From contig JBNLDC010000067.1 in assembly GCA_050304135.1 (NCBI GenBank), positions 62,001-126,000 of the forward strand: a DNA stretch of 64,000 nt. Reading direction: 5' to 3'. The translations under genes were made by a program, and so were the position numbers. The notes under the pieces are model-generated. The model was not told the DNA's origin. It did no database searches and was given only the letters and a program-made list of their open reading frames with translations. This DNA is from JAFGNB01 sp050304135 (GTDB taxonomy: Bacteria; Fibrobacterota; Chitinivibrionia; Chitinivibrionales; Chitinispirillaceae). Positions 1-7,527 of this stretch are shown here, one piece after another; the stretch's first letter is position 1, and every line of letters begins with the position of its first letter.

Positions 1-1181
1 CACAGCAGACTGGAGACTTCAGTGAGATGGGATTTCTCAACGGCACCACCTATCTCGCCCCGTTCATGCCGATAGAATGCTACAGCGGCTGGCTGCAGGA
101 CGGCAATTTCGGCGGTCCCTCGGCGGAAGGGGTCGACATGAGCGAAAACGGACAGCAGATCTGCACCTGGCGGCGGTATCTGGGCGGCAATCAGTACGGA
201 AATGCCTTCCCCACCTTTCTTGGCGAGTGGCTCGGTCCCGGCAGTGTTCCCTGGATCTGGCGCAACTGTCCGGAGCGGGTACTTGAGGGCATCGCCGCCG
301 AACTCGGCGAAGAGCAGACCCGGCGACTCATTACGGAGTACCGGGCGAAACAGGCCCTTATTGACATGAAGCAATGGTCGAATGCCTTCAAAAAACTGCT
401 CAACAATAATTTCGGATCAAACATCGGACCCGAATGGGAACCCTACTGGATCAATTGCCCGGTGTGGAAAGCAACCCCATACGCAAAAACAACCGATGAC
501 GGTACGGGGCGGCTCACCCCCGAGGAACGCACCCTTCCCGGATGGTCAGGTGCCAATCAGATCCCGCTGACGGTATCCGAGAGTCTTGTTACCGTTGATT
601 TTCAACCCATCGGCGAGAATATGAGCTGTCAACTCTGTTATCGCGCCACCGACGGTGCCCCGGTCTACAGCACTCCGGTCACCAGCGGTGAATGCAGCCT
701 GCAACTTGACAAAGCTCCCGGGAAGGGAGTGGTACTGGCGGTGATCTGCAATACCGACTACAACTATCTTGGTGAAGCAACCCGCAAAGCGCATTTCGAT
801 TATCGTTTGAAACTGGTAACCGGGATATCCGGCGCAGCTGATATCTATACGAAATGGTACGATGTTGATCTTACAACACCGGTAGAGACGAACTCACGCA
901 GTATCGCACCGTCCGGAAATTCCCCGATACAGCCGATTAGCGGGGTATATACCGACCGAGCACTGGCAGTTACTTATACGCTCGTTTCGCCACAACTGGT
1001 CAGCATGGCGATGTACACGGCATCCGGCACATTGGTGCGGCAAACGTCCCCCGCATATCGGCAACAAGGCAGTCATACGGAATTGCTTAATCCAGAGAAG
1101 AGGCTGACACCGTCAGTATACCTGCTCCGCATTACCACAGGAAACTACACGACGTATACAAAGGCGATTTTGGCCAAATAG
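1..1181 (+). CDS. Secreted protein with C-terminal sorting tail (5' end outside window)
   Basis: The reading frame is open from the first bases of the window (codons begin at position 3), so the gene starts upstream and only its last ~393 codons are seen. The first ~180 visible residues are rich in Trp, Gly and Asn (e.g. GNAFPTFLGEWLGPGSVPWIW). They resemble, as far as I remember, the DUF6055-type secreted proteins, but I cannot confirm that. A beta-rich module follows at about residues 185-290. The last ~75 residues (VSMAMYTASGTLVRQ ... YLLRITTGNYTTYTKAILAK) have the pattern of a Por-secretion (T9SS-type) sorting domain: short beta strands, a YT-SG turn, a final basic residue. The protein is therefore probably exported and surface-attached or released. 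Function of the main domain is unknown. There is no clear terminator before the convergent gene at 1223. Confidence 0.75.
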   Translation, partial: QQTGDFSEMGFLNGTTYLAPFMPIECYSGWLQDGNFGGPSAEGVDMSENGQQICTWRRYLGGNQYGNAFPTFLGEWLGPGSVPWIWRNCPERVLEGIAAELGEEQTRRLITEYRAKQALIDMKQWSNAFKKLLNNNFGSNIGPEWEPYWINCPVWKATPYAKTTDDGTGRLTPEERTLPGWSGANQIPLTVSESLVTVDFQPIGENMSCQLCYRATDGAPVYSTPVTSGECSLQLDKAPGKGVVLAVICNTDYNYLGEATRKAHFDYRLKLVTGISGAADIYTKWYDVDLTTPVETNSRSIAPSGNSPIQPISGVYTDRALAVTYTLVSPQLVSMAMYTASGTLVRQTSPAYRQQGSHTELLNPEKRLTPSVYLLRITTGNYTTYTKAILAK

Positions 1182-1222
1182 CTGCGGCAGCTAAGCAACG
1201 TAACAGAGTCCCCACCGAACGA

Positions 1223-2047
1223 TTAATAGGTGGTCTGCACGGTTTCACTACCGATCTGCAGGCGTGGAATGGTATGCACCGGCCCATCTGCGCCATCCTC
1301 CAGCAGGGGCGGACGTTCGTGCAGGTAACAGGTAATACCGCTGTTATCGACCGGTTGCCATTCATGATTGGGCCTGTTGAGGTATCCTCTGGCAAGCACT
1401 TCATAGTGAAAAGTGGTCGTACCCTCTCCGGGAGTCTCTTCCGGTGTGGGAAGCATATCGGTAAACCGGCTGATCGGGAGATAACCGGGCGCGAGAATCT
1501 CATAATGACATGCAGGCACTTCGGGCGGTCGGGAACGCATCTGATTGACAAGTGCATGTTGTTCGATACCGGTCCTCTCATAACCATTCATCATCGACGA
1601 CGGAGTGACCACCGGAGAAACCGAAGCGAGGCGGTCCTGCAGCGACGGAACTGGTGCCGTTGTTGACGAATGGGTCAACTCAGCGTTTTCCTTTTCGTCA
1701 GAAGCGGCAACGGTGCGGGTGGACCAGGAGATGCCCGGTACCGGGAACAGATTGACCAGACATGTTTTAACCGGCTTCTTTGAAATCAGTGACCGCAGAA
1801 TAATCGGACGATTGAGTGTTTTTATGATAGAGTCGAGTGCCTCACGGCTACCGATCGAACCGGAAATTGGCTGTCGCAGCAGTTCGGCCTTTGCCCGGTG
1901 CACCTTTTTATCTTTAGTTCTGAATATCAGATAGGTTTCACCCCGCAACGAGAAAAAACAATCCTCAATGGAGTGCTTGCCCCTGACCGGATACAGATAA
2001 CCATAGCGTGTAATTGCTTTTTTGATGGTTTTTTCCTTATCGATCAT
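1223..2047 (-). CDS. Hypothetical protein with a duplicated HYExLAxGYL motif
   Basis: A 274-residue protein of unknown function. I chose the ATG at 2047 because GGAGAGG lies five bases upstream; an in-frame GTG lies two codons earlier. The N-terminal ~75 residues form a compact basic module (TRYGYLYPVRGKHSIEDC, then YLIFRTKDKKVHRAKAEL). The middle is low-complexity, rich in Pro, Ser and Thr. The C-terminal third carries two copies of a short motif, HYEILAPGYL and HYEVLARGYL, about 40 residues apart. There is no signal peptide or membrane segment. It lies downstream of rpiB on the same strand, but a hairpin at 2129-2163 separates the two. I do not recognise the family. Confidence 0.7.
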   Translation of the reverse strand: MIDKEKTIKKAITRYGYLYPVRGKHSIEDCFFSLRGETYLIFRTKDKKVHRAKAELLRQPISGSIGSREALDSIIKTLNRPIILRSLISKKPVKTCLVNLFPVPGISWSTRTVAASDEKENAELTHSSTTAPVPSLQDRLASVSPVVTPSSMMNGYERTGIEQHALVNQMRSRPPEVPACHYEILAPGYLPISRFTDMLPTPEETPGEGTTTFHYEVLARGYLNRPNHEWQPVDNSGITCYLHERPPLLEDGADGPVHTIPRLQIGSETVQTTY

Positions 2048-2128
2048 ATGCACCTCTCCGTTTTCTATACCTAGTATAGCAGCCGTTACTATCTAAAAAC
2101 GGAAATCAATATTCCGATAATAATAATT

Positions 2129-2163
2129 ACGGGGAGTTCCCGAATTTTTCAGGTACTCCCCGT
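2129..2163 (-). terminator. Possible terminator downstream of rpiB
   Basis: ACGGGGAGT (2129-2137) pairs with ACTCCCCGT (2155-2163), a nine-base perfect stem with a 17-base loop. It sits 38 bases past the rpiB stop. Read on the minus strand it is followed by an AT-rich stretch but not by a clean T run, so termination is likely rather than certain. Confidence 0.5.
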
Positions 2164-2200
2164 GGTATTCTTGCCAGACAGAATTGGAGTTCGCTTATGC

Positions 2201-2650
2201 CTACCCCTGCGGTGGTTCATCCAGCAGCCCGAGCCGACGGGCGTGGCGATCACCTGAAAAGGGCGTTTTCAACCAGATATCGATCATCTCTTCCGCTGCC
2301 TGTTTCAATGTTGTTCTTCCTCCCATCACGAGCACATTGGCGTTATTGTGCTCTCGGGACATACGGGCCAGTTCTGCCGAAGTGCAGAGGGCAGCACGGA
2401 CACCTTTGTACCGGTTGGCCGCAATGGAAATCCCGATGCCGGTACCACACATGAGAATCCCCCGCTCGTACTCACCCTTGGCGATCGCCTGTGCCACTTT
2501 AAAACCGAATACCGGATAGTCATCGGCTGGATTGAGCTGCGGTGCACTCACGTCCACAACTTCGATTCCTTTTTCGGTAAGATACTTTCTGACGTGTTCC
2601 TTCATTTCATACCCGGCGTGATCACCGGCTATAATGATTTTATCACCCAT
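2201..2650 (-). CDS. rpiB: Ribose-5-phosphate isomerase B
   Basis: Interconverts ribose 5-phosphate and ribulose 5-phosphate in the non-oxidative pentose phosphate pathway, in the cytoplasm. The 149-residue length is normal for RpiB/LacAB isomerases. The family landmarks are present: IAGDHAGYEMKE near the N terminus (Asp10, His11), the active-site loop MCGTGIGISIAANR with catalytic Cys68, and the HNNANVLVMGGR segment (His101, Asn102). The frame begins at ATG 2650. The gene is followed by a hairpin at 2129-2163 and then an unknown gene on the same strand. Nothing unusual was seen. The assignment is firm because motif order and spacing match the family closely. Confidence 0.97.
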   Translation of the reverse strand: MGDKIIIAGDHAGYEMKEHVRKYLTEKGIEVVDVSAPQLNPADDYPVFGFKVAQAIAKGEYERGILMCGTGIGISIAANRYKGVRAALCTSAELARMSREHNNANVLVMGGRTTLKQAAEEMIDIWLKTPFSGDRHARRLGLLDEPPQG

Positions 2651-2790
2651 TATACTGCCTCTCCCCTCAAGAGATTGTAGAAAATGTTACTTATTTTCGG
2701 GGATAAAATACTCAATGGCAGCTTAAAAATCGGCATTTACCGGTAGTGAAACTGCGGCATAGTATGGCCGATCCACTGGTGGCCGATATG

Positions 2791-2818
2791 AAAAAGGGGG
2801 AATACAAAACATTCCCCC
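2791..2818 (-). terminator. Rho-independent terminator of the beta-helix lipoprotein gene
   Basis: On the minus strand GGGGGAAT (2811-2818 complement) and ATTCCCCC (2796-2803 complement) form an eight-base stem with a seven-base loop, followed directly by five Ts (2791-2795). It lies 32 bases past the stop of the gene at 2850. Confidence 0.85.
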
Positions 2819-2849
2819 TGTATACACTGCCTTGTATTTTTCCGCAGAA

Positions 2850-5035
2850 TCAGTTCGTCCCCGTACCTCCCGAGCCGTTCCCTGAGAAGGAATTATCAGC
2901 AATTTTGGTTGCCGGACAATCATACAGATACATTCCCCAGAACTCACAATCGGCAATCATGCAGTTTGTTACGGCAACGTCCGCAGTTTCTATTCTGATA
3001 CCGGTAGTCGCATTGGAAATGGAACAATATTTCAGAGAAGTGGCCGAGGTGGCCATATCATCGATCCAGAAGCCACCGGAAGATGTCGCACTGCTGCCGT
3101 ACCCCCAGTACGTACCGGAGGAATATTCCGAGAACATGATGGAATCACTTTCAGTGCCTTCGGCGATCAGGGTCCCTTCATCCGATTCGCCCACACTGAA
3201 GTAGGCGCCATCCTGCAGTTCAAATGCCGCTCCGGGAACCATGGTTACTGTCACACCACCTGCAGCTCCAATACCCACGCGGCCTTCAACAACGTAAGGT
3301 GCGTCATGTCTTCTCCACACGGCATCGTCTTCAACATTATCGGGCTTTATAAGAATCGCGCCCTTGGTATTGCCGTCAACCGTTCCGGTTCCCGAAAGCG
3401 CTCCGACATAATTGGCGTACAGGGCAATACCGAATTCACCGTTGCCGGTAATGGTATTATCCATAAATCCCGCGGAATCAGTCGGCGCACCGCCATCCGC
3501 ACAATACATGCCGTAAAACTGGTTACCGGAGATACGACAGTTGGAAATGGTAACCGATGCATCCTCGATACGTATTCCCGTTGTGGCACTGTCAATCGTA
3601 CAGTAGGTAAGTGAGCAGGTAGCTGCTGCGGCATCGTCAAACCAGAAGCCACCCGAAGAGGCCGCGCTGGATCCGTATCCCCACACCGTTCCACCGGTAT
3701 AGTTGGTAAAGCTGATGGAATCATCTTCGGTTCCGTTGGCGATCAGGGACGCGGTACCGTTTTCACCGATCGAAAAATAAGCATCATCCTGCAGTTCAAA
3801 AGCACTACCGGCACGAATAGTCAGGGTTGCCTCACTACCCGATCCGATACGCACCCTGCCTTCAACAACATAAGGAGCATCATGCTTTTTCCAGACAGCA
3901 TTCTCTTCAACATAATCACCCATGATCAGAATTGCACCTTTTGTGTTACCGGTAAATGATCCCGTGCCGCTCAGGGCTCCCACAAAATTCGCATAAATTC
4001 CTACACCAAATTCGCCATTGCCGGTAACCACGTTATCAACAAAACCGGCAGAATCGGTCGGCGAACCACCATCCGCACAGTAGATACCGTAAAAATCATT
4101 TCCGGAAATACGACAGTGCGAAACAGTTACCGATGCATCTTCAATGTGCAGACCCGAAGTGGCGCTGTCGATAGTGCAGTACGTAAGCGAACAGGCCGCC
4201 GTAGCGGCATCATCAAACCAGAAGCCTCCCGAAGAAGCCGCACCGGAGCCGTATCCCCATACCGTTCCGCCGGTATAATTGGTAAAGCTGATGGAATCAT
4301 CTTCGGTTCCATTGGCGATCAGGGACGCGGTACCGTTTTCACCGATCGAAAAATAAGCACCATCCTGCAGCTCAAAGGCACAGCCGGGACGAATAGTCAG
4401 GGTTGCCTCACTACCCGATCCGATACTCACCCTGTCTTTGACAACATACGGAGCATCATGCTTTTTCCAGACAGCATTCTCTTCAACATAATCACCTATG
4501 ATCTGAATTGCACCTTTGGTGTTACCGGTAAATGATCCGGTACCACTCAGAGCACCAGCGAAATTCGCGTAAATTCCTACACCGAATCCACCGTTACCGG
4601 TAACCACGTTATCAATAAAACCGGCAGAATCGGTCGGCGATCCGCCATCGGTACAATAGATGCCGTAAAATTCGTTTCCTGAGATACGGCAATGTGAAAT
4701 GGTTACCGATGCATCTTCAATATGCAGGCCCGAAGTGGCACCGTCAATGATACAGTACGTTAACGAACAGGCTGCAGTGGCCGCATCAGCAAACCAGAAT
4801 CCTCCCGAAGAGGTCGCACTGGAGCCGTACCCCCAGTTCGTACCCGATGCATGACTGATGAATTGTATCGAGTCATCTTCGGTTCCGATTGCCTTGAGCG
4901 TACCGTTACCGGTTTCGCCAACGGAAATGTAGGCATTATCATCAAATGCCAGTCGTGCACCTTCGAGAATCGTCAGGGTACCGCCGTCTTCCACATCGAT
5001 CCGTCCCTTGACGATGTAGTTCGTATGCGCACCGA
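2850..5035 (-). repeat. Four tandem coding repeats of period 576 bp
   Basis: The same junction sequence (CATG followed by T/C-rich DNA, encoding KKHDAPYVV-type residues) recurs at 3305, 3881 and 4457, exactly 576 bases (192 codons) apart. Long stretches between the inner units are nearly identical at DNA level, for example around 3703-3780 and 4279-4356. The unit nearest the stop is truncated and more diverged. Confidence 0.9.
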
Positions 5036-5525
5036 AGGTAACATTGCAGGAAGAAGTAATGGTGATTGATGATCCGATAGTATAGACCACTCCCGTATCG
5101 TCAAACACTACCGGACAGGAGGAGGCATCGGTAATCATGGCCGAAGTGATGGTAATATCGGTTTTTTGTATCACCACCACTTTTCGTGTCACCTCATCGG
5201 AATTCCCCGCTTCGTCTTTAACAGTATAGGTGACAGTATAGGTACCGACGTCAGGGCCACCGGTATCAAGTTCTCCGTAATCAATCTCAACGGATGAGGT
5301 TAAGGTACCGTCTTCATTGTCAACAGCAGTGTAGCCCGGATCGTTGTAAACGATGCCGGCGTAGGCGGTGTCGGGGTTATCTCCACTGAGTGTAATCACC
5401 GGGTCTTCGGTGTCTTTTTTGTCGTTTGACTGTGGATCAAGCAACCCGCAGGAACATAACCCCATAGTGAGCAGTACTCCGGAAAGAATGATACCGCGTG
5501 ATCGGATGCGTTTCAGGTTTCCCAT
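2850..5525 (-). CDS. Lipoprotein with Ig-like domain and four long beta-helix repeats
   Basis: An 891-residue exported protein. The start at 5525 (MGNLKRIRSR) was preferred because GGAGG lies five bases upstream; the longer frame to 5627 has no such site. A hydrophobic stretch leads to a lipobox-like LCSC (Cys26), so outer-membrane anchoring is likely. Residues ~40-125 look like an Ig-like DUF5011 domain (DPVITLSGDN ... YTVTYTVKDEAGNSDEVTRK). The rest is built from right-handed parallel beta-helix sequence in four units of 192 residues. Each unit carries GTEDDSI, WGYGS, SGGFWF, HCRISGN-FYGIYC, GNTKGAI and W(K/R)(K/R)HDAPYVV landmarks; the last unit is shorter. This design is common in surface or secreted polysaccharide-binding or lyase-like proteins, but no catalytic residues are evident. 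A terminator follows at 2791-2818. Confidence 0.85.
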   Translation of the reverse strand: MGNLKRIRSRGIILSGVLLTMGLCSCGLLDPQSNDKKDTEDPVITLSGDNPDTAYAGIVYNDPGYTAVDNEDGTLTSSVEIDYGELDTGGPDVGTYTVTYTVKDEAGNSDEVTRKVVVIQKTDITITSAMITDASSCPVVFDDTGVVYTIGSSITITSSCNVTFGAHTNYIVKGRIDVEDGGTLTILEGARLAFDDNAYISVGETGNGTLKAIGTEDDSIQFISHASGTNWGYGSSATSSGGFWFADAATAACSLTYCIIDGATSGLHIEDASVTISHCRISGNEFYGIYCTDGGSPTDSAGFIDNVVTGNGGFGVGIYANFAGALSGTGSFTGNTKGAIQIIGDYVEENAVWKKHDAPYVVKDRVSIGSGSEATLTIRPGCAFELQDGAYFSIGENGTASLIANGTEDDSISFTNYTGGTVWGYGSGAASSGGFWFDDAATAACSLTYCTIDSATSGLHIEDASVTVSHCRISGNDFYGIYCADGGSPTDSAGFVDNVVTGNGEFGVGIYANFVGALSGTGSFTGNTKGAILIMGDYVEENAVWKKHDAPYVVEGRVRIGSGSEATLTIRAGSAFELQDDAYFSIGENGTASLIANGTEDDSISFTNYTGGTVWGYGSSAASSGGFWFDDAAAATCSLTYCTIDSATTGIRIEDASVTISNCRISGNQFYGMYCADGGAPTDSAGFMDNTITGNGEFGIALYANYVGALSGTGTVDGNTKGAILIKPDNVEDDAVWRRHDAPYVVEGRVGIGAAGGVTVTMVPGAAFELQDGAYFSVGESDEGTLIAEGTESDSIMFSEYSSGTYWGYGSSATSSGGFWIDDMATSATSLKYCSISNATTGIRIETADVAVTNCMIADCEFWGMYLYDCPATKIADNSFSGNGSGGTGTN

Positions 5526-5852
5526 AGGAGCCTCCCTGTATGAATAGATGATAAGATGTGGAAGAGTAATTCGAGGTTGCAATGACCAATGTATTTTAAA
5601 ATAAATAGGGTAGTAGAGTGGGAACAATTATTTGTACAATTCAACAGCAGTACAAAAAGAATCCCGGAAATTACCGGTGTACGAAAACAACACTTAAACA
5701 GTGCATGCAACCGTACTCATCTGAGTCAACGCTCTTTCAGATGTCCATAAATCATCAATTTCAGAAGATTGTTTCACGATATTTTTCAAAACCGTAACAT
5801 TTCCACCATTCAGACATCCAATTGTTTGAAACGTACCAAGCACGGAGCAGAA
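5526..5852. other. Divergent intergenic region with a short inverted repeat
   Basis: A gene-free, AT-rich stretch between the divergent lipoprotein and sigma-factor genes; it must hold both promoters. TTTGTAC (5631-5637) and GTACAAA (5650-5656) form a seven-base inverted repeat with a 12-base spacer, a possible operator. I could not assign -35/-10 boxes with confidence. Confidence 0.4.
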
Positions 5853-6398
5853 ATGCAGGAAATAGACGATATCACCCTCAGAAAGGCTTCTCGCGGTGAC
5901 CGGAAAGCATTCAAATCACTCTACGACCATTACGCACCCTTTCTCTGGCGGGTACTGTTCCCCATGGCTGGACACGATATGACGACTGCGCGGGAACTTC
6001 TTCAGGATACCTTCGTAAAGGTATTTGAATCATTACACCAGTTCAAGGGGCAATCAGCGCTCTCGACCTGGCTCTACCGGATTGCTTACACCAGCGCAAT
6101 GGCACATGGACGCAGACAGCAGAAGCAGCACCGGTTCCAGCTATATACCGATACGCTCGGTGGCGACGACCGCAGCGACCGGTTCGACGACCGGCAGATT
6201 GTCCGGAAAGTGCTTAATTCGCTGGAACACGACGATCGTTTTTTACTGATCGCCAGGGAAGTCGACGGCATCCCGTTCGAAGATCTTTCCCTCATTACCG
6301 GTCAGAAATCCGGTGCTCTGCGTACCAGGCTCCACCGTCTCAAGGAGCAAATCCGTCAACTGTTTCCTCAGGAACAATTTGCAGTAAGTGAGGCATAG
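5853..6398 (+). CDS. ECF-type RNA polymerase sigma factor
   Basis: An alternative sigma factor of the extracytoplasmic-function class, 181 residues. The start at 5853 has GGAG five bases upstream; an upstream in-frame ATG at 5769 lacks one. Region 2 is clear at residues ~15-85 (FKSLYDHYAPFLWRVLF, ELLQDTFVKVFESL, STWLYRIAYTSAMAHGRR). Region 4, at ~115-170, contains RFLLIAREVDGIPFEDLSLI and LRTRLHRLKEQIRQLF, a helix-turn-helix for -35 recognition. The next gene encodes a short one-TM protein that starts one base after this stop, and a Spy/CpxP-like periplasmic protein follows. The three probably form one regulatory unit in which membrane proteins hold the sigma factor until an envelope or metal signal arrives. 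That role is inferred from gene order; the family assignment is firm. Confidence 0.93.
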   Translation: MQEIDDITLRKASRGDRKAFKSLYDHYAPFLWRVLFPMAGHDMTTARELLQDTFVKVFESLHQFKGQSALSTWLYRIAYTSAMAHGRRQQKQHRFQLYTDTLGGDDRSDRFDDRQIVRKVLNSLEHDDRFLLIAREVDGIPFEDLSLITGQKSGALRTRLHRLKEQIRQLFPQEQFAVSEA

Positions 6399-6399
6399 C

Positions 6400-6699
6400 A
6401 TGAACAACGAACAGAACTTCTACCGTGAACTCGCCGACATACCGGAACTGCCGTCCGATCTTTTCCCTGCAGTCGATCGCACTATCCGACGCCGTTCGTC
6501 GCTCCGGAGAGCTGCATGGGTGATAGCGGCATCGATTCCGCTGGTGATCGGTATATTGACATTATCAACTAAGCAACCGTCCCGAACCAACGTCGTACAA
6601 CCCGAGGTGGCCAGTGAGCTGCAGACCATTCAGGACTACCTCAACAGCAGTGATCTCGAAAGTGATCTTGAATTGTATGCCGTTGTTGAAGGATTTTAA
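6400..6699 (+). CDS. Short single-TM protein, probable anti-sigma factor
   Basis: A 99-residue protein starting at ATG 6400, one base after the sigma-factor stop, so translation is likely coupled. It has a cytoplasmic N-terminal ~45 residues (NFYRELADIPELPSDLFPAV, then a basic RTIRRRSSLRR patch). One membrane helix follows at ~47-65 (AAWVIAASIPLVIGILTL). A short acidic periplasmic tail contains LQTIQDYLNSSDLESDLE. Size, topology and place directly after an ECF sigma gene fit an anti-sigma factor of the short CnrY kind rather than the zinc-binding ZAS kind; no HxxxCxxC motif is present. No sequence family was recognised, so the function rests on context. Confidence 0.75.
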   Translation: MNNEQNFYRELADIPELPSDLFPAVDRTIRRRSSLRRAAWVIAASIPLVIGILTLSTKQPSRTNVVQPEVASELQTIQDYLNSSDLESDLELYAVVEGF

Positions 6700-6721
6700 C
6701 ACTTAACACAAGGAGTAGTAT

Positions 6722-7348
6722 ATGAAACGGATTGTCCTCCTCCTCCTCCCCGCAGTCACACTGCTGTTTTCACTCGCAACTGCCGAGCCCGGCCCCCACC
6801 ACCCCTGTAGGGGGCATGGCGGAAAAGGCCCCGACAGCGCCTGTGCCGCCGGACGGAAACACCGGATGTTCGACGATCTCAAGTTGACCGAAGAGCAGCA
6901 GACCAAGCTCAAGACGTTGCACGACGAAATGATAACCGTCCGCAAAAAACACATGGAGGCCGTGAAAAGCGTCCGCGATAAAATGAGAGTGGAACTGCTT
7001 AAGAAATCTCCTGCACGGAAAACACTGGATGGCTTTGCCGGAGAACTTGGCAACCTGCATAAAAAAATGACGAAGGACCGGACAGCTCACCTTCTTAAAG
7101 TCAAGAAGGTTCTCACCCCCGAACAGTTTACCCGACTGGTCGAAAAAGAGGAACGGATGGAGTGTGGTCACGGCAGAGCGATGCGCCCGGGAAAATGCCC
7201 CGGAATGGGAGATTGCCAGCGAAGAAGCGACTGCCCGCATAAGGGTGATTGTCCATACGCAAAAAAAGGTGGTGCAAAAGATTGCTGCCCACATATGAGG
7301 GGAGCGAAACCAGCCACTGCCGACAGCACTGCGGCAAAACCACAATAA
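6722..7348 (+). CDS. Spy/CpxP/CnrX-like periplasmic protein with Cys/His-rich tail
   Basis: A 208-residue exported protein with AAGGAG six bases before its ATG. A signal peptide (MKRIVLLLLPAVTLLFSLATA) is followed by a short His/Cys/Gly-rich stretch. An all-helical domain at ~50-145 carries two LTxxQ motifs (LTEEQQTKL and LTPEQFTRL), the hallmark of the Spy/CpxP/heavy-metal-resistance family. The C-terminal ~60 residues contain about nine Cys plus several His and Met (e.g. CPGMGDCQRRSDCPHKGDC, DCCPHM), which suggests metal binding. The gene is the third of the sigma/anti-sigma set and ends at a strong terminator. In Cupriavidus CnrX a similar fold senses Ni/Co and signals through the anti-sigma CnrY. 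An equivalent sensing role is my inference; a periplasmic chaperone role is the alternative. Confidence 0.85.
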   Translation: MKRIVLLLLPAVTLLFSLATAEPGPHHPCRGHGGKGPDSACAAGRKHRMFDDLKLTEEQQTKLKTLHDEMITVRKKHMEAVKSVRDKMRVELLKKSPARKTLDGFAGELGNLHKKMTKDRTAHLLKVKKVLTPEQFTRLVEKEERMECGHGRAMRPGKCPGMGDCQRRSDCPHKGDCPYAKKGGAKDCCPHMRGAKPATADSTAAKPQ

Positions 7349-7370
7349 GCGACCAATCTTCGTATGTACC

Positions 7371-7404
7371 GGCACCTGCAGTGAATGCAGGTGCCTTCTT
7401 TCCT
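7371..7404 (+). terminator. Rho-independent terminator after the sigma/anti-sigma/sensor operon
   Basis: GGCACCTGCA (7371-7380) and TGCAGGTGCC (7386-7395) form a perfect ten-base stem with a five-base loop, followed by TTCTTTCCT. It lies 22 bases after the stop at 7348. Confidence 0.87.
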
Positions 7405-7527
7405 GCTCAGGTTCAAGTAAGGGAGCGTTTTCTACATCAACAGGTGCAATACCACAAGCTCCGGGTACAAGTGGTACCCTTCCGATAGTTGTGATGGCGT
7501 GAAAAGTACAATACAAACATTCCAGTA

